64,000 bases of DNA, taken from Christensenella sp. (GTDB lineage: Bacteria; Bacillota; Clostridia; Christensenellales; UBA3700). The notes below the pieces were generated by a model. It did not search any database and was not told the origin of the DNA. It saw only the letters and a list, made by a program, of their open reading frames with translations. Of the stretch, positions 28,504 through 38,351 are shown piece after piece; position 1 is the stretch's first letter; every line of letters starts with the position of its first letter. Location of the stretch: positions 53,708 to 117,707 of the forward strand of contig JALFUR010000009.1 in NCBI GenBank assembly GCA_022784465.1, in the 5' to 3' direction. Made by a program: the position numbers and the translations under genes.

Positions 28504-28533
28504 TTGACATAGAAGGTTGCAAGGACTTTATAT
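28504..28533 (+). promoter_or_regulatory. promoter of the HU gene
   Basis: Consensus TTGACA (28504-28509) with TTATAT (28528-28533) at 18-base spacing. The coding start is at 28603. Confidence 0.65.
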
Positions 28534-28602
28534 GGTAAAGATATTGAATTCAAGCATTGAAAAAATGCAATGAATATAAAATATTTTATAAGGAGAAATA
28601 TT

Positions 28603-28872
28603 ATGAACAAAATCGAACTAATTGATGTAGTTGCTGAAGCAACAGGATTAAAAAAGGTTGATGCACAAAAGGCTCTTGATGCTGCTATCGCAGGAATCGC
28701 AGATGCTTTAAAGAAAGGAGACAAAGTTACTCTTCAAGGATTTGGAACATTTGAAGTAAAAGTTAAAGCAGCTCGTAAGGGTACAAATCCAGCTACACAT
28801 GAAACAATTGATATCCCAGAATCAAAAGCAGTTAAGTTTAAAGCTGGAAAGGCATTAAAGGACACTCTTTAA
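28603..28872 (+). CDS. HU-type DNA-binding protein
   Basis: This 89-residue nucleoid protein matches HU: MNKIELIDVVAEATGLKK at the N terminus, GFGTFEVKVKAARKGTNPAT in the DNA-binding arm, and IPESKAVKFKAGKAL at the C terminus. The ATG at 28603 follows AAGGAG (28590-28595); the in-frame ATG at 28570 adds an atypical extension and lacks a site. It has its own promoter and a strong terminator, consistent with an abundant protein. Confidence 0.95.
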   Translation: MNKIELIDVVAEATGLKKVDAQKALDAAIAGIADALKKGDKVTLQGFGTFEVKVKAARKGTNPATHETIDIPESKAVKFKAGKALKDTL

Positions 28873-28891
28873 TATTGTGTTAAAAAAAATA

Positions 28892-28923
28892 AAATGAAGA
28901 TGCGAATCGCATCTTCATTTTTA
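28892..28923 (+). terminator. bidirectional terminator after HU
   Basis: A 12-bp perfect stem (AAATGAAGATGC at 28892-28903, GCATCTTCATTT at 28909-28920) with a 5-base loop, an A-rich left flank and a short T tail. Confidence 0.85.
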
Positions 28924-28941
28924 TGATAATGAGGTGTGATT

Positions 28942-29385
28942 GTGGAAAATAAAACTAGAAAAGAAATAGCAGCAGAATATTTTTATAAAGGATACAATTG
29001 TGCACAAGCAGTTGCCATTGCATTTAAAGACGTTATTCCTTTAAGTGAAGATCAAATTCTTCATTTAGCTTGTCCATTTGGCGGCGGATATGCTAGGACA
29101 AGAAATACTTGTGGCGCAGTTACAGCTATAGGCCTAGTTCATGGTTTAATTGCAAAAGACGTTGCGACTCCTGAAGAAAAAACTGAAGTTTATGCTAAAA
29201 TAGGGGAACTTATTGAGCAGTTTAAGAATCTAAATGGTTCTATAATTTGTGCAAATCTATTACGTGATGTTAAAAACGTTACAAAAGGGTATGTTCCTCA
29301 AATTAGAAATGCAGAGTATTATAGCTCAAGGCCTTGTTTAAAGTTTGTCTTAGACGCTGTTGAAATAATAGAAAAAAGTATTTAA
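28942..29385 (+). CDS. C_GCAxxG_C_C family redox protein
   Basis: The 147-residue protein belongs to the family named after its spaced cysteines. Visible are YNCAQAV near residue 20, CPFGGGYARTRNTCGAVTAIG near 49-69, a later ICANLL and a C-terminal SRPCLKFV. The family is often linked to redox or metal handling, but its biochemical role is not established. A GTG at 28942 has GAGGTG 5 bases upstream; an in-frame GTG at 28936 overlaps that site, so 28942 is favoured. It stands alone between two terminators and the YccF-like gene. Confidence 0.8.
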   Translation: MENKTRKEIAAEYFYKGYNCAQAVAIAFKDVIPLSEDQILHLACPFGGGYARTRNTCGAVTAIGLVHGLIAKDVATPEEKTEVYAKIGELIEQFKNLNGSIICANLLRDVKNVTKGYVPQIRNAEYYSSRPCLKFVLDAVEIIEKSI

Positions 29386-29411
29386 TTTTTAATAATAAAC
29401 ATACTAAATTT

Positions 29412-29783
29412 GTGAAGTATGTTTTAAGGTTTATTATTAACTTTTATTGGAATATAATAGGCAACATTATACTTGCTATTTTATGGGGAATAGCAGGTAT
29501 ATTTTTTATTGTCACAATAGTGTTTTATGACAAGGGTATTTCTTGCTTTAAAATGGCAAGATTTGTTAGAAAACCATTCGGGAAAGTTGTGATGTTTACA
29601 GGAAATAACATACTTTTTGGTTATGGCTGGGCGTCGACCGTTGGCCCTGTGATTTTTATGGTCACAATTGCTGTAATGCTTATTTCTTTTGCTACGTTTG
29701 GTGGCATATTTTTTATTCGAAAATGGGAAAGAATTTTATTTTCAACGCTATACCCTTTTTCTATAGAAATTATGACAAGATGA
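29412..29783 (+). CDS. YccF-domain membrane protein
   Basis: This small (123-residue) membrane protein has two or three hydrophobic segments: residues about 7-38, 70-100 and a short C-terminal stretch. The segment GISCFKMARFVRKPFGK resembles the Gly-x-x-C-F-K-x-A-R-x-x-x-x-P-F-G pattern of YccF inner-membrane domains. The likely start is GTG at 29412 without a clear ribosome binding site. Function unknown. Confidence 0.65.
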   Translation: MKYVLRFIINFYWNIIGNIILAILWGIAGIFFIVTIVFYDKGISCFKMARFVRKPFGKVVMFTGNNILFGYGWASTVGPVIFMVTIAVMLISFATFGGIFFIRKWERILFSTLYPFSIEIMTR

Positions 29784-29825
29784 AACTATATTTTAAATTT
29801 ATGTGTTGACTTTATTCTATTAATA

Positions 29826-29855
29826 TTTACACGCCTATTATTATAATGTTATAAT
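29826..29855 (+). promoter_or_regulatory. candidate promoter of the GH2 beta-galactosidase gene
   Basis: TTTACA (29826-29831) and TATAAT (29850-29855) lie 18 bases apart, 18 bases before the ATG at 29873. A second TATAAT is at 29842-29847 and a TTGACT at 29806-29811, so the exact pair is uncertain. Confidence 0.4.
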
Positions 29856-29872
29856 TATTAAGTAGGTGTTTT

Positions 29873-32800
29873 ATGCTATATAGACTAAAAAACAATTATT
29901 ATAATAATTTTGATGTATTTGAACACAATAAAATGGCTCCTAGAGCGTATTTTATTCCTTTTGAGACGTGTGAAGCGCTTGAAGAAACAACATATTTGAA
30001 TGAAAGATATAAGTCAGATATTGTAACTGTATTAAACGGAAAATGGGATTTTGCTTTTTATAATAGAGTTAGCGATATGCCAAACGAAATTGATCCTTAT
30101 TATTTTGATTTCGAGCAAATAAATGTTCCTAGTTGTTGGCAATTTCAAGGATATGAAGCTCCATTTTATATTAATACTAGATATATGTGGGATTATTCTG
30201 CTCCATATGTTCCAGCAGATATGGGCAAATATGGCATCAAAACAGCTTTAAATACAAAAATTAATGGAAGATATATAAATGTCTATAACAGTGTAGGTGT
30301 ATATAGAAAAACATTTACGCTTAGACATACTGAAAAACATATTTTAACTTTTCTTGGTGTTGCATCAAATGTTCAAGTTTATTGTAATGGTAGATTTGTT
30401 GGATATTCTGAAGGAAGCCACAATACTGCAGAATTTGACATTACACCATTTGTTATTGATGGACCAAATGAGATTCTATGTTTAGTATATAAATGGTGTA
30501 ATGGTACATACCTAGAATGCCAAGATATGTTTAGAAATAATGGTATTTTTAGAGATGTATATATTACCAGTTTCAAGAAAAATTATATAATGGATTATAA
30601 CGTAAGAACTTTCCAAATAGATGAAGTATCTAGAATGATTCGTATAGATATTGATGCAACGTATGAGAAAAACGTTAAGCCTGTGTATGAACTATATTAT
30701 GGAAACAAAATGATAGCAAGAGCAGAGGGTGAAACTTGCTGCGAGTTTACTGTTGAAAAGCCATATCTATGGAGTGCTGAAACTCCTTATCTATATAAAG
30801 TTGTTATCTCTTTAAAGAAAGGCGATACAACGCTGTTTTGTATAAGACAAGAAGTAGGATTTAGAACAATTCAAATTAAAAAGTCTGTCTTTTATTACAA
30901 CGACAAACCTATTAAATTAAAGGGCGTAAACCATCATGATACTAATCCTAAAACAGGATATACAATGACGGTTTCGGATATGCAAAAAGATATTGAATTG
31001 ATGAAACTGATGAATGTTAATGCTATAAGAACTTCGCATTATCCTCCTGATCCTCTTTTTGTAAAGATGGCAAACTATGCCGGTTTTTATATGATTGTTG
31101 AAGCAGATATAGAGACACATGGTTGTTATGGAAAGAAAATTGGTCAGCCAAATTTAATCTCTAATAACAAAAAATGGCTTCCGCAATTTTGGGATAGAGT
31201 ATACAGAATGTATATGAGAGATAGAAATAACCCATCAGTTACTATGTGGTCGCTTGGCAATGAATGCGGTGGATGGAAAAATCAAGATGAGTGTTACATG
31301 AGATTAAAGAAATTAGATCCTCAAGTTCCTATACATTATGAGGGAGTTTCTAGAACACCAAGATGGAATTATGATGTAATTTCAGAAATGTATACAGATA
31401 CATATAAAATGGAGAAATATGCGGCTAAAAAATTGCCGGTTAAATATTATAAAGCGCCATATTTCTTATGCGAGTATGCACACGCAATGGGATTAGGACC
31501 AGGTTCGTTAGATAAATATGTGGAAATATTTGATAATACTCCAACAGCTCTTGGTGGATGTATTTGGGAATGGTGCGATCATGCTGTCCTAGAAAAAGAC
31601 GGAACATATACGTACGGAGGAGATCATGGAGAATATGCTCATGATTCGAATTTCTGCGTTGATGGATTAATGTATCCAGATAGAAGACCATCAACAAGCG
31701 CATATGAAATGAGATGCGCTTATAGGCCTATAAAAGCATATTATGTTTCAAACAACAAATATTCATTAAAGAATAACTATTTCTTCTCAGACACTTCAAA
31801 CATTATATTTAAATGGGAATATACGCAAAACGGAGAAATACTTGCTTCGGGCGATTTTAAGGCGATTATACCGCCGGAGGGAAGCTATACGGTAAATCTT
31901 AAGCATCCTTTATTGAACACGTCTAAAGACTGTTTTATGAACTTCTATTATATTGATGCAAAGAGCGGAATAGAAACAGCAAGAGAGCAATTAACGTTAT
32001 GTTTATCAGTAGATAGATTGCCAAAGATAGAATGCAAAAACGTAGCATGTATTGAGGAAAACGGAAAATATATTATTGCTACTAATAATGGAAAGATTAT
32101 TTTTGATAAGGTAACAGGAGAATTAACTAACTATATTATTGATGATCAAGAATTGTTAAGCCAAGAGGAAGGAGCACGTATATTTAAGCCTTCAGTTTAT
32201 AGACCACCTATAGATAACTATATGTATAAGAACAACTATTGGAAACGTATAGGCATGGATAAAGTTAGATTTGAACTAAAATCCTTTGATGTTGAAAAAC
32301 TTGACGATAAGGTTCAACTTGTTCTTGTCTATAGAGGATTCATGAAAGAAAAGATTCGTTTTATGGTTACTAACACATTTAGTGTCTATGGAAACGGAAC
32401 AATGGATGTAAATTCTATTTTGGATATCGCTAAAAATTATGATTTGCCAAAATATGGTCTTCAAATAGAATTGCCTTCAGATTGTAGAAACATCTTATAT
32501 TATGGAAGAGGCGAAAAAGAGAATTATTCTGATTTGAAAGATCATAGCTTAATTGGTATTTATAGCGGAAGAGTAGAGGATTTTAGAGATAATTATATAA
32601 AACCTCAAGACAGCGGAAATAGATCTGATGTGAGATGGGCTCAACTTGTTAATCCAAAAGGCAACGGATTAAGATTCGTAACAGACGAAGAAACATTCAA
32701 TTTCACTGCACAACCATATAGGGATGAAGTTGTTTTAAATGCAAAACATACAAAAGATTTGATAGATGAAAAAAGAACTGTTGTTAAAATTGATGCTTTT

Positions 32801-32926
32801 GTAAGAGGTGTTGGAAGCAATAGCTGTGGGCCTGATACGCGAAAAGAATTTATTCATGATACAACAGAATCTATTGAATATACATTTAGAGTTATTCCTG
32901 TAATAAAAAACGCGCTAATTCAATAA
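29873..32926 (+). CDS. beta-galactosidase, GH2 LacZ type
   Basis: This large cytoplasmic glycosidase (1017 residues, close to LacZ length) hydrolyses beta-galactosides. It shows the GH2 order: N-terminal sugar-binding domain with VPSCWQFQGYEAPFY near 84-98, Ig-like domains, and a TIM barrel. The barrel has the acid/base Glu in SLGNECGGW near residue 463, the nucleophile Glu in CEYAHAMG near 533, and KGVNHHDTNP near 350. The C-terminal beta-galactosidase small-chain domain follows, with DNYMYKNNYWKRIG near 780. GTAGGTG precedes the ATG. There is no transporter next to it; it stands as a single gene. Confidence 0.93.
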   Translation: MLYRLKNNYYNNFDVFEHNKMAPRAYFIPFETCEALEETTYLNERYKSDIVTVLNGKWDFAFYNRVSDMPNEIDPYYFDFEQINVPSCWQFQGYEAPFYINTRYMWDYSAPYVPADMGKYGIKTALNTKINGRYINVYNSVGVYRKTFTLRHTEKHILTFLGVASNVQVYCNGRFVGYSEGSHNTAEFDITPFVIDGPNEILCLVYKWCNGTYLECQDMFRNNGIFRDVYITSFKKNYIMDYNVRTFQIDEVSRMIRIDIDATYEKNVKPVYELYYGNKMIARAEGETCCEFTVEKPYLWSAETPYLYKVVISLKKGDTTLFCIRQEVGFRTIQIKKSVFYYNDKPIKLKGVNHHDTNPKTGYTMTVSDMQKDIELMKLMNVNAIRTSHYPPDPLFVKMANYAGFYMIVEADIETHGCYGKKIGQPNLISNNKKWLPQFWDRVYRMYMRDRNNPSVTMWSLGNECGGWKNQDECYMRLKKLDPQVPIHYEGVSRTPRWNYDVISEMYTDTYKMEKYAAKKLPVKYYKAPYFLCEYAHAMGLGPGSLDKYVEIFDNTPTALGGCIWEWCDHAVLEKDGTYTYGGDHGEYAHDSNFCVDGLMYPDRRPSTSAYEMRCAYRPIKAYYVSNNKYSLKNNYFFSDTSNIIFKWEYTQNGEILASGDFKAIIPPEGSYTVNLKHPLLNTSKDCFMNFYYIDAKSGIETAREQLTLCLSVDRLPKIECKNVACIEENGKYIIATNNGKIIFDKVTGELTNYIIDDQELLSQEEGARIFKPSVYRPPIDNYMYKNNYWKRIGMDKVRFELKSFDVEKLDDKVQLVLVYRGFMKEKIRFMVTNTFSVYGNGTMDVNSILDIAKNYDLPKYGLQIELPSDCRNILYYGRGEKENYSDLKDHSLIGIYSGRVEDFRDNYIKPQDSGNRSDVRWAQLVNPKGNGLRFVTDEETFNFTAQPYRDEVVLNAKHTKDLIDEKRTVVKIDAFVRGVGSNSCGPDTRKEFIHDTTESIEYTFRVIPVIKNALIQ

Positions 32927-33008
32927 TTTGATTTAAAATTTTATCATTTGACTTTATTATTATATATGTATAAATATTTAAATATTAAAATATTATTAAA
33001 AATATATA

Positions 33009-33037
33009 TTGAAAAGAGTAGTGTTGTGTGATAATAT
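33009..33037 (+). promoter_or_regulatory. probable promoter of the PC4-like gene
   Basis: TTGAAA (33009-33014) and TAATAT (33032-33037) are 17 bases apart. A GGAGG ribosome binding site and the ATG at 33069 follow. Confidence 0.55.
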
Positions 33038-33068
33038 AGTAATAACAAAAGCATAGCGGAGGAGTCAT

Positions 33069-33293
33069 ATGGCTGAGTTTAAGTTTGAAATTATTAAGAA
33101 TTATGGTAAGCTTTCTGAATCAACAAAGGGTTGGAGAAAGGAAATTAACCTAATTAGTTGGAATGCTAAGGAAGCAAAGTACGATATAAGAGAATGGTCT
33201 CCAGAAAGTGATAAGATGGGAAAAGGCGTTACTCTTAGCAAAGAAGAGATTTCTGAATTGAAGAAAATTTTGAATCAAATTGAAGATATTTAG
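33069..33293 (+). CDS. YdbC/PC4-family single-strand DNA-binding protein
   Basis: This 74-residue protein matches bacterial PC4-like (transcriptional coactivator p15) domains. It has FEIIKNYGKLSE at the start, GWRKEINLISWN in the middle, and KYDIREWSP plus KMGKGVTLSKEE toward the end. These form the four-strand sheet and helix that bind single-stranded DNA as a dimer. In Lactococcus the homologue binds ssDNA; its cellular role is not clear. CGGAGGAG precedes the ATG. Confidence 0.85.
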   Translation: MAEFKFEIIKNYGKLSESTKGWRKEINLISWNAKEAKYDIREWSPESDKMGKGVTLSKEEISELKKILNQIEDI

Positions 33294-33347
33294 TAATTTC
33301 GCATAGTAACCTTGTTTTACATATATAGATGGTTACTTAATATGAAA

Positions 33348-33375
33348 AGTTGGAGCAATTAGTTCCAATTTTTTT
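33348..33375 (+). terminator. terminator after the PC4-like gene
   Basis: Stem AGTTGGA (33348-33354) with TCCAATT (33364-33370), one G-T pair, a 9-base loop and a T run. A second, weaker repeat (AGTAACC at 33305-33311 with GGTTACT at 33331-33337) lies just upstream. Confidence 0.7.
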
Positions 33376-33477
33376 ATTAATAAAATATTTTTATAATTTA
33401 GTATTTGTTCTTTGACATTAAGTATATAAAAAACTATAATTTTGATTGCTTACAAAAAAAGGAAAAGAGGTCAATTA

Positions 33478-34773
33478 ATGGATTATAGTTTTTTATTAGA
33501 TATTGCAATAATTTTGTTATCTACAAAAATTGCAGGAGTATTGTTTAAAAACATTGGTTTGCCTCAAGTCCTTGGTTCTCTTGTAGTTGGAATTATATTT
33601 GGAGCTACTGGAATTATTAAGAACACAGATTCTTTAAAATTGTTTGCAGAAATAGGCGTTATTTTGATTATGTTTACTGCTGGAATGGAAACCAACTTTA
33701 AAGAGTTAAAAAATAATGCAGCGCCTTCTATTATAATCACGCTTCTAGGCGTTATTTTCCCATTTGTTTTTGGCTTTGGAATAGCTTTTATTATTCCTGA
33801 TATATCATTAAAAATGAGAATGTTTTTTGGCGTTATTTTGATGGCAACATCTGTCGGTATTACAGTTGCAGCACTACGAGAATTAAATGCTCTTCATGGA
33901 AAGGTTGGTGGAAGTGTAGTTACAGCTGCAGTTTTGGATGACATAATAGGCATTGTTGTTCTAGCATTCTTTACAGCAGAAACTTCAGAGACAACTATTG
34001 GCGGAAAGATTGCTACGCTTTTACATATGGGCGAAAACTTGTCTTTCTTAATTGTGCTAATAAATATTTTATTGTTCTTTACACTTGCAATTGGACTTGG
34101 TGTTGGCATTCACTATTTATTTAAATTTATGTCTAGAAAATGGCCTCATACAAGAAGATTATCTATCTTCTCTTTAGGCATATGCTTTTTATATGCATGG
34201 GCATGTGAGAAATTATTTGGTATAGCAGCAATAACTGGAGCCTTTTTAGCGGGCATGATGATTGCCAATATGAAACAAACCGATTATGTTGAAAGTAGAG
34301 TTGAAATGACCGCATATATGATTTTTAGTCCAATGTTCTTTGTTTATATTGGAGTATCTTTACCATATAAAACTTTAGTATCATCTTTTTCATGGCAAGT
34401 AGTATTATTCAGTGTTGCGTTTATTGTTGTTGGATTGCTTGGCAAAGTTATAGGCGCTGGGCTTGGAGCTAAGATTTGCAAATATAGATGGGATCAAAGT
34501 ATTAAAGTTGGCGTTTCTATGATGGTAAGAGGCGAAGTATGTTTAATTATTGCAAACGAAGGAGTATCTGCTGGTATAATGAGCGAAACTTACTATCCTG
34601 CAATAGTTATGCTTATTTTAGTGTCTTCTGTATTAACTCCACTTATATTAAAACTGTTGTTTAAAAAGTGGCCAAATGTTGAACCTGTTGAAGGTAGTTA
34701 TTCAGAGCAGTCTAAAGTTGTAGATATTACTCTTCAAAGAGAAGGTATTGTTGAAGGATCAAAAGAAAAATAG
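33478..34773 (+). CDS. CPA2-type cation:proton antiporter
   Basis: Integral membrane antiporter with about 12-13 hydrophobic segments over 431 residues. Motifs include GLPQVLGSLVVGIIFGATG in helix 2, TAAVLDDIIGIVVLAFF with the adjacent Asp residues of the ion-binding helix near 152-168, and GAFLAGMMIANM. There is no C-terminal TrkA domain, so it resembles NapA/KefB-membrane-domain proteins rather than full KefB. ATG 33478 is preceded by GAGGT. It likely extrudes Na+ or K+ in exchange for protons; ion specificity is unknown. Confidence 0.88.
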   Translation: MDYSFLLDIAIILLSTKIAGVLFKNIGLPQVLGSLVVGIIFGATGIIKNTDSLKLFAEIGVILIMFTAGMETNFKELKNNAAPSIIITLLGVIFPFVFGFGIAFIIPDISLKMRMFFGVILMATSVGITVAALRELNALHGKVGGSVVTAAVLDDIIGIVVLAFFTAETSETTIGGKIATLLHMGENLSFLIVLINILLFFTLAIGLGVGIHYLFKFMSRKWPHTRRLSIFSLGICFLYAWACEKLFGIAAITGAFLAGMMIANMKQTDYVESRVEMTAYMIFSPMFFVYIGVSLPYKTLVSSFSWQVVLFSVAFIVVGLLGKVIGAGLGAKICKYRWDQSIKVGVSMMVRGEVCLIIANEGVSAGIMSETYYPAIVMLILVSSVLTPLILKLLFKKWPNVEPVEGSYSEQSKVVDITLQREGIVEGSKEK

Positions 34774-34892
34774 GGCAGTTTAAGTTATTTTTAAATATTA
34801 TTTTTAAATTATATTTATATTTATTAAAATAGGCGCGTTTATGATTTTCTTGCCTATCAAATCGAAAAAAATATATGTTATAATAAGTCGAA

Positions 34893-37706
34893 ATGAAGCA
34901 ACAAAACAAAGTCTATTTAATATTTTTATTAGCACTAATTTTGGTGTCTGTGTATATTGTGGGCGATTTTTTATCGTCAGAATTTGGTGTTGTTTCAATA
35001 GATGGTAATGGCGTTGAAGTTGGGGCATTAGTTCTTAATTCAGATTCTGTATCAATTGAGAAAATAACATCGCCTCTTGCTTCAAGAATTCTTCAAATAA
35101 AGAAAATAGAAGGTGCAGAGTATTTTACCATTATGATCTATCCTGATTATGATAGATATACTCCTATTTATACAACTACAAGAACTGCTTCTTCTGTAAA
35201 AGAAAATTACATAAGCCTAATAATAATTGATTCAAAATATGAGGTTTATCAAAATATTACAATTTCTATTATCGCTTATAGTAAAGATAAAACAGTTGCA
35301 TCTGAGCCATATAATATTTCCATAGACTATTTGATGGACAAATACCAGCCAGAAGATGAGGGAGGAAGCTCATCTGGAATTGTAGACGAAATAGAGAACG
35401 ATGATTATTATTATTCGTATATATATGACACCGTGTGTTTACCATCTTCAAATAAAACAAAAGATTATGCGTTTTTAGTAAAATCTGAATATCCAATATA
35501 TAAAGTAAATGCTGTTAATATAACAGAAAACGATTACAAATATGATGAAGAAAACAATTTGCTTATATTTAAAAATGAATATATAAGTTCTTTTGTCATT
35601 AATTCGTGTGTAAGTATCGAAATTGTATATGATGATTTTTCTACAAAACATTTTACAATTGTTCTTTCAAAAGAGCCACCATATGCACTATCTAGCAATG
35701 TTGTTTCATATATAAAATACTCTTCCTTAGCTCCAGCGGTGACTGTCTATTCTGGTAGCGAAAAAACAACAGGAATAAGGAATATTGTTGTAGATGGAAT
35801 ACAATATTCAACAAGCGCAAATGCTGCAAGTATATCTAACAATAAAGTTCAATTTAACGCTGCTTTTCTTGATACTCTAAAAGAGGGAGATCACGAAGTA
35901 AAACTATATTTTGGTACAGTAGCTTCATCAATTAGATTTACATCATTAACTATTGTTGTAGAAGATAAAACACAAACGCCTCATAATTTAAAAATTAATT
36001 ATGATGATCCATTTAAAACACTAATCTCTTGGGAAACAAGTGTTGATTGGGATAGGGCAGAAGTGTTAATAGGTGATCAAACTTATGACAGTAGCGATTT
36101 AGAGTTTAGTTCTCTATTTGAAAATAACACTTTTAATGCAAAGTTGTATTTAAAAACTAAAGGCACAAAAGTATCTGTGAAATTATATAAAGATGGTGTA
36201 GCTTATTCAACACCTGATGAGAATTGCGTTACTCTTGATATTAATTTAAATGAGTCTTTAGTGTGCGAATATATAAACAATACTTTTGAGTTTTTAGGCG
36301 ATAGTTATAATTGCTTTATTTCCTCTCTTGATGAATTAAATATATTCACAGCATATAATGCTATTCATTATGGAGATGACGATGATTTTAGACAAGTGCA
36401 AACAAATATTGAAGAAACTTATTCTATTTGTTCTCCATTTTTAATTTCTATTTCTGAAAATAATAAGTCTACAATTCAATCGTATTTGAGTAAATCTTAT
36501 ACAGAATTTGTTGAGCCTGTCAGAGTATATATTGCTTTAGAAGATATTGATATTACAGGAAATATAATTACCTACACAGTTAATCAAGCTTCTGGTGGTA
36601 CAAGACCATATGATAGAATGGATTCGACAAACGCTGTTGAACAATCTAAATATGTTGAATATCCATATTCACAATTGCACTATTATACAAATGGAGAATC
36701 TCAAAGAACAAATAGTTATGTTTTTCCTGTTGATAAAATTGAAAAGGAAGCAACAGTTGAAACAAGCGTTGAACTATATCTTGCTTTAGAAAAAGGAGTT
36801 AAACCAATTGTTAAGGCTGGTTCTAATGCTGAAATGATTTACAATAAAGCAAGAGAAATACTTATTGAAATTGTTGACGATAGAATGAATGATTACGAAA
36901 AAGTTTTAGCAATTTATGATTGGATTTCGTACAACACTGTTTATGATATGGGATTAAAAAAGACAATTAGTCAATGCTCAACTGATTTAAGATCAACAAG
37001 ATATGTTTCATTATTTAAAAATACCTCATTCTTTGCAGAAGGTGTGTTTAAGTATGGTATTGCTCAATGTAATGGGCTTGCAGCAGCTTTTTCTATTATG
37101 TGTAATATAGAAGGAATAAAGTGTATTAAGACGATGGGAACAGTCTCAAGCGGCGCTCATGCATGGATAAAAGTAATGGTGGATGGAGAATGGTTCTTGT
37201 GTGATCCTACATGGTCTTCGCCTTATATTAATGATAGTGCTTCTTTTAGCGATATGGCTGAAGGAAAAATATATGAATATATTTCGTATGATTATTTTAT
37301 GATAAACAAAGAAGAAGCAAGCTATGGTAGTAGAAAAGAATACACTTATGGCGAAGCTGCAAAATATTATATAGGTGGATCGTGCAAAGCTCAATCTGTT
37401 ATGTATTTTGAATATGAAGGAAAAGAATATGATTATATAATCGAGAGTTTAGAAGAGCTTAAAACGCTTATAGCATATTACACTCAAGATGGAGAGAATG
37501 CTGTTATTAAAGATTCAGATGTTGTTCTATTTAGCATAAAAGGAAGTTTAGCAAGTAGTATTATTGGTTGGATGGATGACGGATATGTAACTGGCTATGA
37601 AGGCAAATTTAAAATAGAATATTTTGTGAGAAAACTAAATAACAGTACAATTTTAAATTACAACGATGTTACTTATTTTAGAATAACAAGAGAAACTTAT
37701 GAATAA
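34893..37706 (+). CDS. membrane-anchored transglutaminase-like surface protein
   Basis: The 937-residue protein has one N-terminal transmembrane segment (about residues 7-27) and no lipobox, so most of it is extracytoplasmic. Several Ig-like or beta-rich repeats fill residues 40-450. A transglutaminase-like core lies near 690-780 with the catalytic triad visible: Cys in IAQCNGLAAAF (about 725), His in GAHAWIKV (about 755) and Asp in CDPTWSSP (about 771). These domains usually act as proteases or peptidases on the cell surface in bacteria. No ribosome binding site is seen: a TATAAT (34879-34884) ends only 8 bases before the ATG. It overlaps the next gene by 8 bases. Confidence 0.8.
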   Translation: MKQQNKVYLIFLLALILVSVYIVGDFLSSEFGVVSIDGNGVEVGALVLNSDSVSIEKITSPLASRILQIKKIEGAEYFTIMIYPDYDRYTPIYTTTRTASSVKENYISLIIIDSKYEVYQNITISIIAYSKDKTVASEPYNISIDYLMDKYQPEDEGGSSSGIVDEIENDDYYYSYIYDTVCLPSSNKTKDYAFLVKSEYPIYKVNAVNITENDYKYDEENNLLIFKNEYISSFVINSCVSIEIVYDDFSTKHFTIVLSKEPPYALSSNVVSYIKYSSLAPAVTVYSGSEKTTGIRNIVVDGIQYSTSANAASISNNKVQFNAAFLDTLKEGDHEVKLYFGTVASSIRFTSLTIVVEDKTQTPHNLKINYDDPFKTLISWETSVDWDRAEVLIGDQTYDSSDLEFSSLFENNTFNAKLYLKTKGTKVSVKLYKDGVAYSTPDENCVTLDINLNESLVCEYINNTFEFLGDSYNCFISSLDELNIFTAYNAIHYGDDDDFRQVQTNIEETYSICSPFLISISENNKSTIQSYLSKSYTEFVEPVRVYIALEDIDITGNIITYTVNQASGGTRPYDRMDSTNAVEQSKYVEYPYSQLHYYTNGESQRTNSYVFPVDKIEKEATVETSVELYLALEKGVKPIVKAGSNAEMIYNKAREILIEIVDDRMNDYEKVLAIYDWISYNTVYDMGLKKTISQCSTDLRSTRYVSLFKNTSFFAEGVFKYGIAQCNGLAAAFSIMCNIEGIKCIKTMGTVSSGAHAWIKVMVDGEWFLCDPTWSSPYINDSASFSDMAEGKIYEYISYDYFMINKEEASYGSRKEYTYGEAAKYYIGGSCKAQSVMYFEYEGKEYDYIIESLEELKTLIAYYTQDGENAVIKDSDVVLFSIKGSLASSIIGWMDDGYVTGYEGKFKIEYFVRKLNNSTILNYNDVTYFRITRETYE

Positions 37707-38340
37707 AGAAGAAATTTTAAAGGCTCTAGAGGATTTAAAAGATTCTGCTTATAGAGAGTTTTCTATAAAGCTTACAAAAACAAAATATTTAGTATACGGA
37801 ATAAGAATTCCAAATATTAAAATTTTGGCGAAGAAAATCGTAAAAAGTACATACATAGAGGAAATTTTGTCCTCTAAATCAGAATGTTATGAATATCTTT
37901 TTTTGCAAGGTTTTTTGATAGCTTATTCAAAGGCTGATGTTAAAATAAAATTAGATTGGTTAAAAAATTTCGTTTTAAAAATTGATGATTGGGCTGTATG
38001 TGATTGTGTTGCTTGTGCGCTAAAAATTAAAGATGAAGATTTTTTTAAGCAATGCATAGAATGGACAAAAAGCGATAAAGAATTTGTGTGTAGGTTTGGC
38101 GTTATAAATTTGATGAGTCATTTTATGGATGAAGAACATGTTGATGATGCTATAATTAATATAAGCAAAATAAAGTGGCATTACTATTATATTGATATGG
38201 CAATTGCTTGGTTTATTCAAAAGCTATATTTTAAGTTTAAAGATAAAGCTGAAGCAATGCTTAATGATGATAAAATTAGTGAAGAAATAAAGAAAAAAGC
38301 AAGACAAAAAATAAGAGATTCTTTAAGAGAGAGAAAATAG
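37699..38340 (+). CDS. DNA alkylation repair protein, AlkD-like HEAT family
   Basis: The 213-residue all-helical protein matches the AlkD/AlkC HEAT-repeat family of DNA glycosylases that remove alkylated bases. The conserved segment IDDWAVCDCVA (about residues 95-105) corresponds to the Trp/Asp catalytic region, and IDMAIAWFIQKLY near 161-173 supplies the second aromatic position. The ATG overlaps the transglutaminase gene and the next gene follows 11 bases later, so it is cotranscribed with unrelated neighbours. Confidence 0.83.
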   Translation: MNKEEILKALEDLKDSAYREFSIKLTKTKYLVYGIRIPNIKILAKKIVKSTYIEEILSSKSECYEYLFLQGFLIAYSKADVKIKLDWLKNFVLKIDDWAVCDCVACALKIKDEDFFKQCIEWTKSDKEFVCRFGVINLMSHFMDEEHVDDAIINISKIKWHYYYIDMAIAWFIQKLYFKFKDKAEAMLNDDKISEEIKKKARQKIRDSLRERK

Positions 38341-38351
38341 GAGAGATAAAG

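Noticed and set aside
33305..33337. AGTAACC/GGTTACT repeat considered as a riboswitch or second terminator
   Set aside because: The stem is 7 bp with a 19-base AT-rich loop and no T run; the terminator just after it is sufficient.
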